A DNA stretch of 32,016 nt, taken from NCBI GenBank assembly GCA_029932855.1, contig JAOZPG010000023.1, forward strand, positions 1 through 32,016, read 5' to 3'. How positions within the stretch are numbered: the stretch's first letter is position 1; every line of letters starts with the position of its first letter. Below are positions 1 to 6,447 of this stretch, piece by piece. The stretch comes from Bacteroidales bacterium (GTDB taxonomy: Bacteria > Bacteroidota > Bacteroidia > Bacteroidales > VadinHA17). The position numbers and the translations under genes were made by a program. The notes under the pieces were generated by a model. That model was given only the letters and a program-made list of their open reading frames with translations, did no database searches and was not told the DNA's origin.

Positions 1-105
1 ATCGATCAGCTTAAGTCTGAAAGATCTGAACTGGCGCTGCTTCAGGAACAGGTTAGGCTGCTTCAGGAAAGCATGGGGCTTGTTGGAAGCCTGAAAGATG
101 ATTAA
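1..105 (+). CDS. C-terminal tail of a coiled-coil protein (5' truncated)
   Basis: An open frame enters at base 1 and stops with TAA at 103-105, giving 34 residues that end in GSLKDD. The visible part is rich in Leu, Glu, Gln and Lys with a heptad-like spacing (LKSERSELALLQEQ, then VRLLQES), which fits a coiled coil. The rest of the gene lies outside the window, so no function can be named. It is on the opposite strand to the next gene, which it approaches tail to tail across about 130 bases of AT-rich spacer. Confidence 0.55.
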   Translation: MDQLKSERSELALLQEQVRLLQESMGLVGSLKDD

Positions 106-234
106 CGATGAATGATGATTGAGGGATTGTAAGATAAACAGGATTTCCCGGGGAAGAAAAAAAACAATAGCCTGATTATCAAGCACTAAAATAGTTTAAG
201 ACAATACTTAAACATTATTATTACAGCGGAAATA

Positions 235-1146
235 TTAACAATTAGATTCGCGGTTTTCCTCTATAAATTCATTTTCTATCTGGAATGTAGTATGCTCAAT
301 GCCAAATTTCAGTTTTAACTGTTTTTGTAAACCGGCAATGAATTTATCATCATGCTTTCCAGGCATTATTAAATGAGCGGTTAAAGCTACCTGTGTGGTA
401 CTCATTGCCCAGATATGCAGATCATGAATGTCTTCAACACCTTCCTGTGATAACAGGAGATCCTTGACTTTTTCAAGTTTAATGGAATCAGGTACAGCAT
501 CAAGTGCCAGCTTAATAGAATCTGTAAACAGACGCCAGGTTCCCAGAAGTATCACTGTAATAATCAGGAAGCTCATCAAGGGGTCTATCCATTGTTTACC
601 GGTAAGCATAATAAGCAATCCTGCAATTACAACCCCGAATGAGACAGCTGCATCAGCTGCCATATGCAGAAAAGCTCCCTTAATGTTCAGGTCTTCTTTT
701 TGTCCTCGGATAAATAACAAAGCAGTAAAAGTATTGATAAGCACCCCAATTCCTGCAACTATCATTAATAGTGTACCTTCAACAGGCCGGGGGTTCCTGA
801 TTGCAGCTATTGCATCCCAGCTAATAGCTGTCATTGCAGCAAAAAGTAAAAACGCATTAAGTATGGAAACCAGGATAGTTGTTTTACGGAAACCATATGT
901 ATATTTCCCTCCTGGCTTCTTTGAGGCAAGCCACATTGCTAACCATGCAAAAACAAGGCTCAGAACATCACTTGTGTTATGCCCGGCATCGGCAAGAAGA
1001 GCTGATGAATTAGCCTTCAGTCCATAAAATATTTCTACGGCAATAAAAATCAAGTTCAGAACAATGCCAATGGCAAAAGCCCTGTTATGTTTTATATTGA
1101 CGCTATGTTCATGAAGATGTGTCACATGTGATGATATGTAGGACAA
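235..1146 (-). CDS. CDF-family zinc/cadmium/cobalt:proton antiporter
   Basis: This is a cation diffusion facilitator that exports Zn2+ and related divalent metals from the cytoplasm in exchange for protons. The 303-residue length is normal for the ZitB/CzcD type. About six membrane segments lie between residues 22 and 205. The two metal-site pairs are present: HNTSD in TM2 (H56, D60) and HMAAD in TM5 (H161, D165). This HD-HD set is typical of Zn/Cd/Co carriers rather than Mn or Fe ones. The C-terminal 95 residues form the cytoplasmic domain (HDLHIWAMS). The longest frame begins with TTG at 1146, preceded by AGGAAA seven bases upstream; a GTG at 1125 is an alternative. It is last in a minus-strand row with the thioesterase and the dehydrogenase, 49 bases after the former. 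Confidence 0.93.
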   Translation of the reverse strand: MSYISSHVTHLHEHSVNIKHNRAFAIGIVLNLIFIAVEIFYGLKANSSALLADAGHNTSDVLSLVFAWLAMWLASKKPGGKYTYGFRKTTILVSILNAFLLFAAMTAISWDAIAAIRNPRPVEGTLLMIVAGIGVLINTFTALLFIRGQKEDLNIKGAFLHMAADAAVSFGVVIAGLLIMLTGKQWIDPLMSFLIITVILLGTWRLFTDSIKLALDAVPDSIKLEKVKDLLLSQEGVEDIHDLHIWAMSTTQVALTAHLIMPGKHDDKFIAGLQKQLKLKFGIEHTTFQIENEFIEENRESNC

Positions 1147-1195
1147 ACTCGTATTTCCTGGCTTTGTGTTTCCCCTTACTCATGGCCCGGGCTAC

Positions 1196-1615
1196 TTATT
1201 CCAAACCAAATATTTCCTTAAACCATAAGGGCGGTCTCATTGGCTTAAAGCTATCAGCATTAGTAAAGATCAGGCTTACCGCACCTGTTGCCATCAACTC
1301 ATTCTTTTCAGTAAATAATTTATATGCAAACCTTATTCTTACCCCCTTCAGCTCTTCAAGCTCGGTCTCAAGTCTTAGTAGGTTGTCATAATAAGCAGGT
1401 TTAAGGTATTTTACCTCTACAGAATATACCGGAAGAATAACTCCTTTCTTCTCCATTTCGTCATAGCTGAAATTATAATCACGCATAAGTTCAGTCCTGC
1501 CCTCTTCAAAATATACAGGGTATACTGCATGATGCAATATACCCATGGTATCGGTCTCTGCATAACGGACCCTGATGTTAGTGTATCCTTTTATAGGTTT
1601 TTTGGCTGAGTTCAA
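1196..1615 (-). CDS. Hotdog-fold acyl-CoA thioesterase (YbgC/FadM-like)
   Basis: A 139-residue single-domain 4HBT thioesterase, predicted to hydrolyse an acyl-CoA to free acid and CoA in the cytoplasm. The N-terminal signature runs RYAETDTMGILHHAVYPVYF and continues EEGRTELM. It contains the catalytic Asp (D22), the Gly-x-x-x-His pattern (G25, H29) and the FE-x-x-R helix start expected for the YbgC/FadM branch. The rest, with VEVKYLKPAYYDNLLRLET and FAYKLF, matches the central strand region of that fold. Length is normal. It lies 27 bases after the short-chain dehydrogenase on the same strand and is probably cotranscribed with it; a role in lipid or fermentation acyl-CoA turnover is inference. 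The acyl substrate cannot be read from the sequence. Confidence 0.88.
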   Translation of the reverse strand: MNSAKKPIKGYTNIRVRYAETDTMGILHHAVYPVYFEEGRTELMRDYNFSYDEMEKKGVILPVYSVEVKYLKPAYYDNLLRLETELEELKGVRIRFAYKLFTEKNELMATGAVSLIFTNADSFKPMRPPLWFKEIFGLE

Positions 1616-1642
1616 TGTAAATATATTTTGAATAATTAAGTA

Positions 1643-2449
1643 TTAAAATGGTGATCCGGGCTCTTTGGAAAGCTGCCTGTACCACTCCCTGTCAACCAGC
1701 CATGACATATATAAATGCTTGATCAGCATGGTCCCTTTGCCTTCCCAGCTAAGAACCACATCTCTCCTGCGTCTTTTTACAGCCTTATATATCTTAACTG
1801 ATACCTGCTCAGGGCTTGCCATTTTTGCCTCTTTCCTGGGTGAAGCCCCCTGCATATCACCATTTCCTGTAAGAGCATTAAGCCTTACTTTTGTGGCAGT
1901 AAAACCGGGTGCAAAAGTGCAAACATGAATCCCTTTTTTCAAATACTCAATACGAATTGTCTCAAGCAGTCCGTGAATAGCAAATTTAGATGAAGAATAT
2001 GCCGTACGACCGGGCATCCCGTGCCTGCCTGCAACTGAAGTGATACCAACAATAGATCCTTTTGTCTTTAGCAAATGAGGAATTGCATAATAAGAACAAT
2101 AAGTCGCTCCCCAGAAATTGACCCCCATTATTTTCCTGAACACAGAAAGATCGGTCTCATGGAATAAAGACCTCATGGAGATACCTGCATTATTCACAAG
2201 AACATCTATCCTGGAAAATCTGTCAAAAGCCTTGTCAATAAGCATCTTGCAATCATCCTCGCTGCTTACGTCAGTTTTTACAGCAAGCACCTCATACCCC
2301 TCTTTAAGAAATATATCTGCCTCCCTGTTAAGATCATCCAGGTTAATATCAGCCATAACAACCCTGCTCCCATTCTCAAGAAAAGTACGGCTTGTGGCCA
2401 GTCCAATACCCGAAGCGGCCCCTGTTATAATTACTACTTTATCTTTCAT
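1643..2449 (-). CDS. Short-chain dehydrogenase/reductase (SDR, classical type)
   Basis: A 268-residue classical SDR, an NAD(P)-dependent oxidoreductase of alcohol or keto groups. It has the Rossmann glycine motif TGAASGIG (residues 9-16), an acidic residue after strand 2 (D34 in MADIN) that usually favours NAD, the NNAG motif (86-89), and the catalytic triad S138, Y151 and K155 (AYSSSK). PGFTATKV after strand 6 is also typical. The C-terminal part has a basic run (KRRRRDVV) and aromatic residues, as in SDR proteins acting on lipids or steroids at the membrane, but the substrate is unknown. It leads a row of three minus-strand genes. A second SDR at 15888-16595 shares the motif layout and FHET after NNAG but is a separate gene. 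Confidence 0.92.
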   Translation of the reverse strand: MKDKVVIITGAASGIGLATSRTFLENGSRVVMADINLDDLNREADIFLKEGYEVLAVKTDVSSEDDCKMLIDKAFDRFSRIDVLVNNAGISMRSLFHETDLSVFRKIMGVNFWGATYCSYYAIPHLLKTKGSIVGITSVAGRHGMPGRTAYSSSKFAIHGLLETIRIEYLKKGIHVCTFAPGFTATKVRLNALTGNGDMQGASPRKEAKMASPEQVSVKIYKAVKRRRRDVVLSWEGKGTMLIKHLYMSWLVDREWYRQLSKEPGSPF

Positions 2450-2525
2450 TTAATTAATAAAATTGAAAGTTTAAATTTAATATAATTTTCATGTCCTGAA
2501 AAAAATCATTCTAAGCATTTATTTA

Positions 2526-2557
2526 TTTGTAAAATAAAAATGAAACTACTAAATTTG
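2526..2557 (+). promoter_or_regulatory. Bacteroidota-type housekeeping promoter for tRNA-Lys
   Basis: TTTG at 2526-2529 is followed after exactly 20 bases by TAAATTTG at 2550-2557. This matches the Bacteroides -33 TTTG / -7 TAnnTTTG consensus in both parts and spacing. It ends 24 bases before the tRNA, a sensible distance for a short precursor leader. Confidence 0.72.
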
Positions 2558-2581
2558 CAACCTGATTTTTAAAATCAGTCC

Positions 2582-2654
2582 GATTCAGTAGCTCAGTTGG
2601 TAGAGCACATCCCTTTTAAGGATGGGGTCCTCGGTTCGAGACCGAGCTGAATCA
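2582..2654 (+). tRNA. tRNA-Lys (anticodon TTT)
   Basis: The cloverleaf folds completely. The acceptor stem is GATTCAG (2582-2588) with CTGAATC (2647-2653). The D arm is GCTC/GAGC around AGTTGGTA. The anticodon stem is CATCC/GGATG around the loop CTTTTAA, so the anticodon is TTT for lysine. The T arm is CTCGG/CCGAG with loop TTCGAGA. The discriminator is A at 2654. The terminal CCA is not encoded, as is common in this phylum. Confidence 0.97.
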
Positions 2655-2687
2655 CAAAAAAACCCGCACAAAGCGGGTTTTTTTGTG
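2653..2687 (+). terminator. Intrinsic terminator directly after tRNA-Lys
   Basis: A perfect 15-bp inverted repeat begins in the last tRNA bases: CAC, seven A, CCCGC, loop ACAAA, GCGGG, seven T, GTG. The GC core followed by seven T is a classic factor-independent terminator. Its A/T symmetry could let it act in both directions. Its distal arm merges with the first copy of the downstream repeat family. Confidence 0.88.
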
Positions 2688-2809
2688 TTCACGAGCGTAA
2701 GCGAGTAATCACAGTCTTTGGTTTTTTTGTGTTCACGAGCGTAAGCGAGTAATCACATTCTTTTGGTTTTGTGATCATGAGTGAAGCCGGAGGCTTTGCG
2801 AATAATCAC
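2676..2809. repeat. Tandem extragenic repeats downstream of tRNA-Lys
   Basis: A block of 38 bases at 2676-2713 is repeated without change at 2720-2757, a period of 44 bases. Each copy starts with GG and seven T and then carries a core bounded by GTG and CAC (2685-2712 and 2729-2756) with the mirror-like centre GAGCGTAAGCGAG. A third, diverged core at 2771-2809 has ends GTGAT/ATCAC and an inserted hairpin AAGCC-GGA-GGCTT. The third copy shows that the unit is a palindrome-bounded element rather than simple slippage. The rest of the 327-base spacer (2655-2981) shows no gene. Confidence 0.8.
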
Positions 2810-2981
2810 ATTACACAAATACATAGTCCTTCCGGCCCAAATAAAGCGATTTAAGAGATAATTACAGAGTTAACAGGGATTTACATTAGTAAAGACATTG
2901 GGCTGCTTAAACGGACTTAAATGAAGCTGAAATAATGTAAAAACGCTTATCTGCCAATGGCTACTGTAAATTCAGCAGGAA

Positions 2982-3899
2982 TTAATCACTTATCATTCCT
3001 CCTGTCAGCTCATTTACATCTGTGATGCCATGCTCCCTGCAATAGGCTTCAATGCCTTCGATAACCTTAACTGAAACAGTGGGATCAATAAAATTTGCAG
3101 TTCCCAGCTGTATGGCAGTGGCTCCTGCAAGCATAAACTCTATGGCATCTGTGGCATTCATTATTCCACCAAGGCCTATTATCGGGATCTTTACAGCATG
3201 ATAAGCCTGCCATACCATTCTCAGAGCCACCGGCTTAACTGCAGGACCGGACAGCCCCCCTGTTACAGTGGCCAGCACAGGCCTGCGTGTTTTAGCGTCT
3301 ATCGCCATTCCAAGCAGGGTATTGATAAGGGAAATGGAATCTGCCCCCTCTCCTTCCACCGCTTTGGCAAACTCATGAATTGAAGTAACATTCGGGGAAA
3401 GCTTAACAATAAGACTTCTTTTCCATGCCTTTCTTACCTCGCGGGTAACCATCATTGCAGAGGGGCAGTGAGTACCGAATACCATACCGCCTTCCCTGAC
3501 ATTCGGACAGGATATATTAAGTTCTATTGCAGGGATCTTCTCAAGATCAGAAAGTTTTTCAGTCACTTCCACGTATTCATCAACAGTAGAACCACTTACA
3601 TTTACTATGATGTGAGTGTTATAATCTTTGACCCTGGGATATATCTCTTTTATAAAATGATCAACACCTTTATTCTGAAGCCCCACAGAATTAAGCATTC
3701 CGGAAGCAGTCTCTGCCATCCGGGGATAAGGATTCCCTTCCCTTTTGCTACCCGTGGTACCTTTAACAAATATGGCCCCCAGGCGGCCAACATCAATAAA
3801 GTCATCATATTCATATCCGTATCCGAAACATCCAGAGGCAGTTGACACCGGGTTCTTGAACTTCAAACCACCGCCTATATTTACTTCAGTATTTACCAT
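2982..3899 (-). CDS. pyrD: Dihydroorotate dehydrogenase B (NAD+), catalytic subunit PyrD
   Basis: The 305-residue FMN-containing TIM-barrel subunit oxidises dihydroorotate to orotate in pyrimidine synthesis. Class 1B is shown by the active-site cysteine in ELNISCPNV (C131; class 2 enzymes use serine), by [13 protein letters not shown] near the start, by [15 protein letters not shown] for the FMN/orotate region, and by [19 protein letters not shown] for phosphate binding near the C terminus. Length is typical. Its start overlaps the end of pyrK by 7 bases on the same strand, so the two are translationally coupled and form the usual PyrD2-PyrK2 heterotetramer. No other pyrimidine genes are nearby. 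Confidence 0.97.
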   Translation of the reverse strand: MVNTEVNIGGGLKFKNPVSTASGCFGYGYEYDDFIDVGRLGAIFVKGTTGSKREGNPYPRMAETASGMLNSVGLQNKGVDHFIKEIYPRVKDYNTHIIVNVSGSTVDEYVEVTEKLSDLEKIPAIELNISCPNVREGGMVFGTHCPSAMMVTREVRKAWKRSLIVKLSPNVTSIHEFAKAVEGEGADSISLINTLLGMAIDAKTRRPVLATVTGGLSGPAVKPVALRMVWQAYHAVKIPIIGLGGIMNATDAIEFMLAGATAIQLGTANFIDPTVSVKVIEGIEAYCREHGITDVNELTGGMISD

Positions 3900-4666
3900 A
3901 TCAGCTCTTTAGTGTTAAAAACAGGACCCTCAATGCATACCCTTACATTCCCGTGAATGGTTTCCTGTATACAACAAAGACATGCCCCAATCCCACATGC
4001 CATGGTGTTTTCAAGCGATGCCTCACATTCAATTCCCCTGGCCTCTACAAAAGCAGCAACGGCTTTCATCATAATATTCGGACCACAGGTATATACTTTT
4101 ACAAATGGCAATAATTCCTCTTTCAATACTGAATTATCCATTACAGTCCCCTTTTCCCCGGCAGTCCCGTTATCTGTGGAAAGATTTACTTTACCGTATT
4201 TTTCGAAGTTTTTAAGATCAACCAGCAGGTCGCTGTTGCGAAATCCAAGAAGGAACTCCACTTCCATACCTTTATCCACAAGATATTCTGCAAGAAAAGG
4301 AAGAGGAGCTACTCCAACTCCGCCGCCAACCAGTAAAACCTTCCCTTTCCTCTCCGGTGCTGTAAATGAATTACCAAGTGGAAATATAATATTTAATTTA
4401 TCACCCTGCTTATGCTGAGCAAGCTTTGTTGTGCCCTTTCCGGCTTTCTGTATAAGAAGATTTATTGTTTGTTTTTCCCTGTCAATGCCATATATCGAAA
4501 TAGGACGCCGCAAAAAAACACCATCAGTATTTTCAACTTTAATCTCAACAAACTGACCGGGATACATATCGGGCAGAGCCTCTTCAGACCTGATATTCAG
4601 AATAAAATACTCAGTGTTAAGCCTTATATTATCCTCAATTATAAAGTCTCTGATATATTTTGTCAT
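3893..4666 (-). CDS. pyrK: Dihydroorotate dehydrogenase B, electron-transfer subunit PyrK
   Basis: This 257-residue FAD and [2Fe-2S] subunit passes electrons from the FMN of PyrD to NAD+. The ferredoxin-reductase fold is seen from RRPISIYG (residues 53-60, FAD binding), [10 protein letters not shown] (114-123, NAD binding start) and YTCGPNIMM (192-200). The cluster ligands follow in the C-terminal part as C224-x4-C229-x2-C232 and C244, which is the PyrK pattern. Length is normal. It is the first gene of the pair and ends inside the pyrD start. A candidate -7 element lies about 60 bases upstream. Confidence 0.96.
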   Translation of the reverse strand: MTKYIRDFIIEDNIRLNTEYFILNIRSEEALPDMYPGQFVEIKVENTDGVFLRRPISIYGIDREKQTINLLIQKAGKGTTKLAQHKQGDKLNIIFPLGNSFTAPERKGKVLLVGGGVGVAPLPFLAEYLVDKGMEVEFLLGFRNSDLLVDLKNFEKYGKVNLSTDNGTAGEKGTVMDNSVLKEELLPFVKVYTCGPNIMMKAVAAFVEARGIECEASLENTMACGIGACLCCIQETIHGNVRVCIEGPVFNTKELIW

Positions 4667-4724
4667 AAAAAGCTCTGAATTACATATTATACAAGCTTAG
4701 CAGACATCTCTGCCAAAGAGACTT

Positions 4725-4732
4725 CAAATATA
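4725..4732 (-). promoter_or_regulatory. Candidate -7 element for pyrKD
   Basis: On the minus strand these bases read TATATTTG, a full match to the TAnnTTTG element. The position gives a leader of about 50-60 bases for pyrK. No good TTTG is found at the matching -33 position, so the call rests on one element only. Confidence 0.3.
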
Positions 4733-4807
4733 ATTAATTTATATAAGGCAATAAGTTAAACTGCCATAAAAACAAAGGAAAGAACAAGTAAATAAGTTAA
4801 AGATCCT

Positions 4808-5227
4808 TTAATGGTAAAACTCCCTGAAACTACCGTCCTTGTACAACACAATTACAGTCTCAATGCTTTTGTCATGATGCTTGTCATGAATAGTATCCAC
4901 ATTCCTGCTCATCACAGCATCCTTTTCCTTCTCAAGCTCAAAGGAACGCTCTTCTCCCGAAGGCGAAGTGCCGGAATTGTAAGTATTAGCGGTCTTTTCG
5001 CCAAAATTTGATATAAATACAGAACCCCTTCCTGTTATAAGCCAATCAGCATTAACCTGGGGATATGTATTAACAATCTTCTCAATGAAATCAAATCCTG
5101 GCTTATTCCTTCCGGAAATTATATGTGAAATACTGGAACGCTGTACACCTAATTCATCTGCAAAGCGTGAATTACTTATCTCAAGATTATTAATTAAATA
5201 CCTGAACCTGCTAATAAAATCTTCCAT
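4808..5227 (-). CDS. XRE-family helix-turn-helix transcriptional regulator
   Basis: From the ATG at 5227 the protein has 139 residues. An in-frame ATG at 5263 would add 12 residues, but its codons run through the operator-like palindrome at 5228-5241, so the shorter start (MEDFISRF) is preferred. The N-terminal domain is a five-helix XRE DNA-binding fold: SRFADELGVQRSSISHIISG followed by RNKPGFDFIEKI, then NADWLITGRGSVF. A charged linker follows, then a short C-terminal motif (TVIVLYKDGSFREFYH). To my knowledge this layout is a stand-alone regulator family widespread in Bacteroidota. Several TACAnnTGTA palindromes lie upstream, so negative autoregulation is likely. It is divergent from the RND operon, a possible second target. 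Confidence 0.88.
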   Translation of the reverse strand: MEDFISRFRYLINNLEISNSRFADELGVQRSSISHIISGRNKPGFDFIEKIVNTYPQVNADWLITGRGSVFISNFGEKTANTYNSGTSPSGEERSFELEKEKDAVMSRNVDTIHDKHHDKSIETVIVLYKDGSFREFYH

Positions 5228-5241
5228 ATTACAAATGTAAT
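5228..5241. promoter_or_regulatory. Operator-like palindrome O1 next to the xre start
   Basis: ATTACA-AA-TGTAAT is a perfect 6+6 inverted repeat with a 2-base centre, directly before the preferred ATG of the XRE gene. It contains the candidate -7 element of that gene on the minus strand, so a bound dimer would block RNA polymerase. Confidence 0.6.
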
Positions 5242-5264
5242 TAATATTTTCATTTGTAATCAAT
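5232..5264 (-). promoter_or_regulatory. Candidate promoter of the XRE gene, leaderless
   Basis: On the minus strand TACATTTG (plus bases 5232-5239) fits the -7 consensus TAnnTTTG. ATTG (5261-5264) lies 21 bases upstream as a one-mismatch -33 element. The ATG at 5227 begins five bases after the -7 element, so transcription would start at or very near the start codon and give a leaderless mRNA. This is inference from spacing. Confidence 0.42.
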
Positions 5265-5275
5265 ACATTTGTAAC
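5262..5275. promoter_or_regulatory. Operator-like palindrome O2
   Basis: The core TACA-TT-TGTA at 5264-5273 repeats the palindrome of O1, here with outer bases AA and AC that do not pair. A half-matching copy (TTCATTTGTA, 5249-5258) lies between O1 and O2. Confidence 0.5.
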
Positions 5276-5284
5276 ATTATGTTG

Positions 5285-5298
5285 TTTACACTTGTATC
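5285..5298. promoter_or_regulatory. Operator-like palindrome O3
   Basis: The core TACA-CT-TGTA at 5287-5296 is another exact copy of TACAnnTGTA, 23 bases from O2 measured core to core, close to two helical turns. It would put O2 and O3 on about the same face of the helix. Confidence 0.48.
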
Positions 5299-5665
5299 CA
5301 TGACCTTACAGACAATGGCTTCATCAGGCAATATTCATCAAATCAGAGGCATTATAAAGTACTATTCTGTGATATAAACTCAGAAAACCTGTATAACAGC
5401 ATGAATAACGAACATGGCCCCTGTTAGGAACAACTTAATATCCTAAATTTGACGATAAATTCATATAAATAGCTGATAAGTATTGTAATAATTTATGTAA
5501 TCCTATCTATTTCGCTGGATATTAATCAATTATGTTACAATATCTACCTAATCCGGCTAATTTTTATATGTAATTCAATTATTATTTTAATAAATAGTAC
5601 ATATAAACTATATAACTAACTGGTTTTAAGTATTATAACTTGATCCAGTCAAGAGATAGTATTTT

Positions 5666-5694
5666 GTTTACATTTGTATTGTTCATTTGTAAAC
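5666..5694. promoter_or_regulatory. Operator-like double site O4
   Basis: TACA-TT-TGTA at 5669-5678 is followed by the one-mismatch copy TTCA-TT-TGTA at 5682-5691. The pair is bounded by GTTTACA (5666-5672) and TGTAAAC (5688-5694), a perfect 7-bp outer inverted repeat. It lies about 440 bases from the XRE start in the otherwise featureless AT-rich spacer. Confidence 0.48.
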
Positions 5695-5750
5695 AATTAC
5701 TGTATTTTCTTTTAACTTATGTAATATTCTTCCATTTACCAGCCGTTTAT

Positions 5751-5764
5751 GTTACAGATGTAAC
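5751..5764. promoter_or_regulatory. Operator-like palindrome O5
   Basis: GTTACA-GA-TGTAAC is a perfect 6+6 inverted repeat with the same core as O1 and a different centre, about 690 bases upstream of the RND adaptor start. This is the copy nearest to the efflux operon. Confidence 0.5.
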
Positions 5765-6447
5765 CATATTAAAGCAGTAAAAATATCTTTAGCTTAAGTC
5801 ATAACATTCACAAAAATTATTTGCTCTCTCCTATTATATATCTTAATGAAACTTCATCTTTAAATATTGATCCAATTCCATAATTCTCTCCCACTCTACT
5901 GACTTTTACTCTATTTTCTCATTTTACCTGGTTTTCCCACAGATATCCTGTCAATCAAGTTTTTTTGTAATTCCGGATTCTTTTTAAACACATTTTACTC
6001 AAAAATCACTGTGGCTCAATCCAGCCGAATGAAAATATTGAATTCTAAGGGACTAGAATCTTACTAATTCCACTATTAAGATTCAGAATACCAAACCTTT
6101 AACTCATTCGCTCTCCTGTTCTCGAAAATCTCAAACAATGTTAAAATCCATTATATTTTGATAAATCCCTGTAATTAGCTGTAAACAACCCATAAATTAT
6201 CCTTTCTGGTTTTGCTGAAATACATTTTCTTCATAGTCCGTTGTATTATTGCGGTATCCTGAATTTTAAATCTTATTTCATATAATTATTCCTGACTTGA
6301 GCCTTTTTTGTTAATAAACTATCTACAAAAATTTTATTTTGATAAATAGCTGGAAAATGGAATATTATTGTATTTCCAATTGTCTATAAATTATAAGCTA
6401 TCATTATACAGGCGGGCAATAGATATATAATAACATACCGATTTAAA

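Larger units (their letters stand above)
5228..6447. other. AT-rich 1.2-kb intergenic region between xre and the RND operon
   Basis: This is the largest gene-free stretch in the window. It is visibly richer in A and T than the flanking genes and has no open frame with codon-like content in either direction. The first 540 bases hold the TACAnnTGTA palindromes. The remainder contains a 13-base direct repeat (TATTTTGATAAAT at 6154-6166 and 6335-6347), which may be chance at this base composition. I see no RNA gene, riboswitch or gene remnant. Promoters for both divergent units should lie here. Confidence 0.6.

Noticed and set aside
194-213. Inverted repeat GTTTAAG/CTTAAAC downstream of the CDF exporter, possible terminator
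   Set aside because: Only 7 A/T-rich base pairs and no T-run directly after it on the minus strand; too weak to call.
428-1027. Open frame of 199 codons on the plus strand
   Set aside because: It is the antisense shadow of the CDF exporter, with Ser/Ile-rich low-complexity content and no family features.
2582-2654. tRNA-Lys as an integration site of a mobile element
   Set aside because: No integrase, no repeated tRNA 3' end and no foreign-looking cargo follow; pyrD-pyrK are ordinary core genes.
2676-2809. Possible CRISPR array after tRNA-Lys
   Set aside because: Only two identical units plus one diverged copy, with spacers of 6 to 14 bases and no cas genes; better described as an extragenic palindromic repeat.
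6154-6347. 13-base direct repeat TATTTTGATAAAT in the AT-rich spacer
   Set aside because: Composed almost only of A and T in a region of that composition, so chance is a sufficient explanation; not called as an element.
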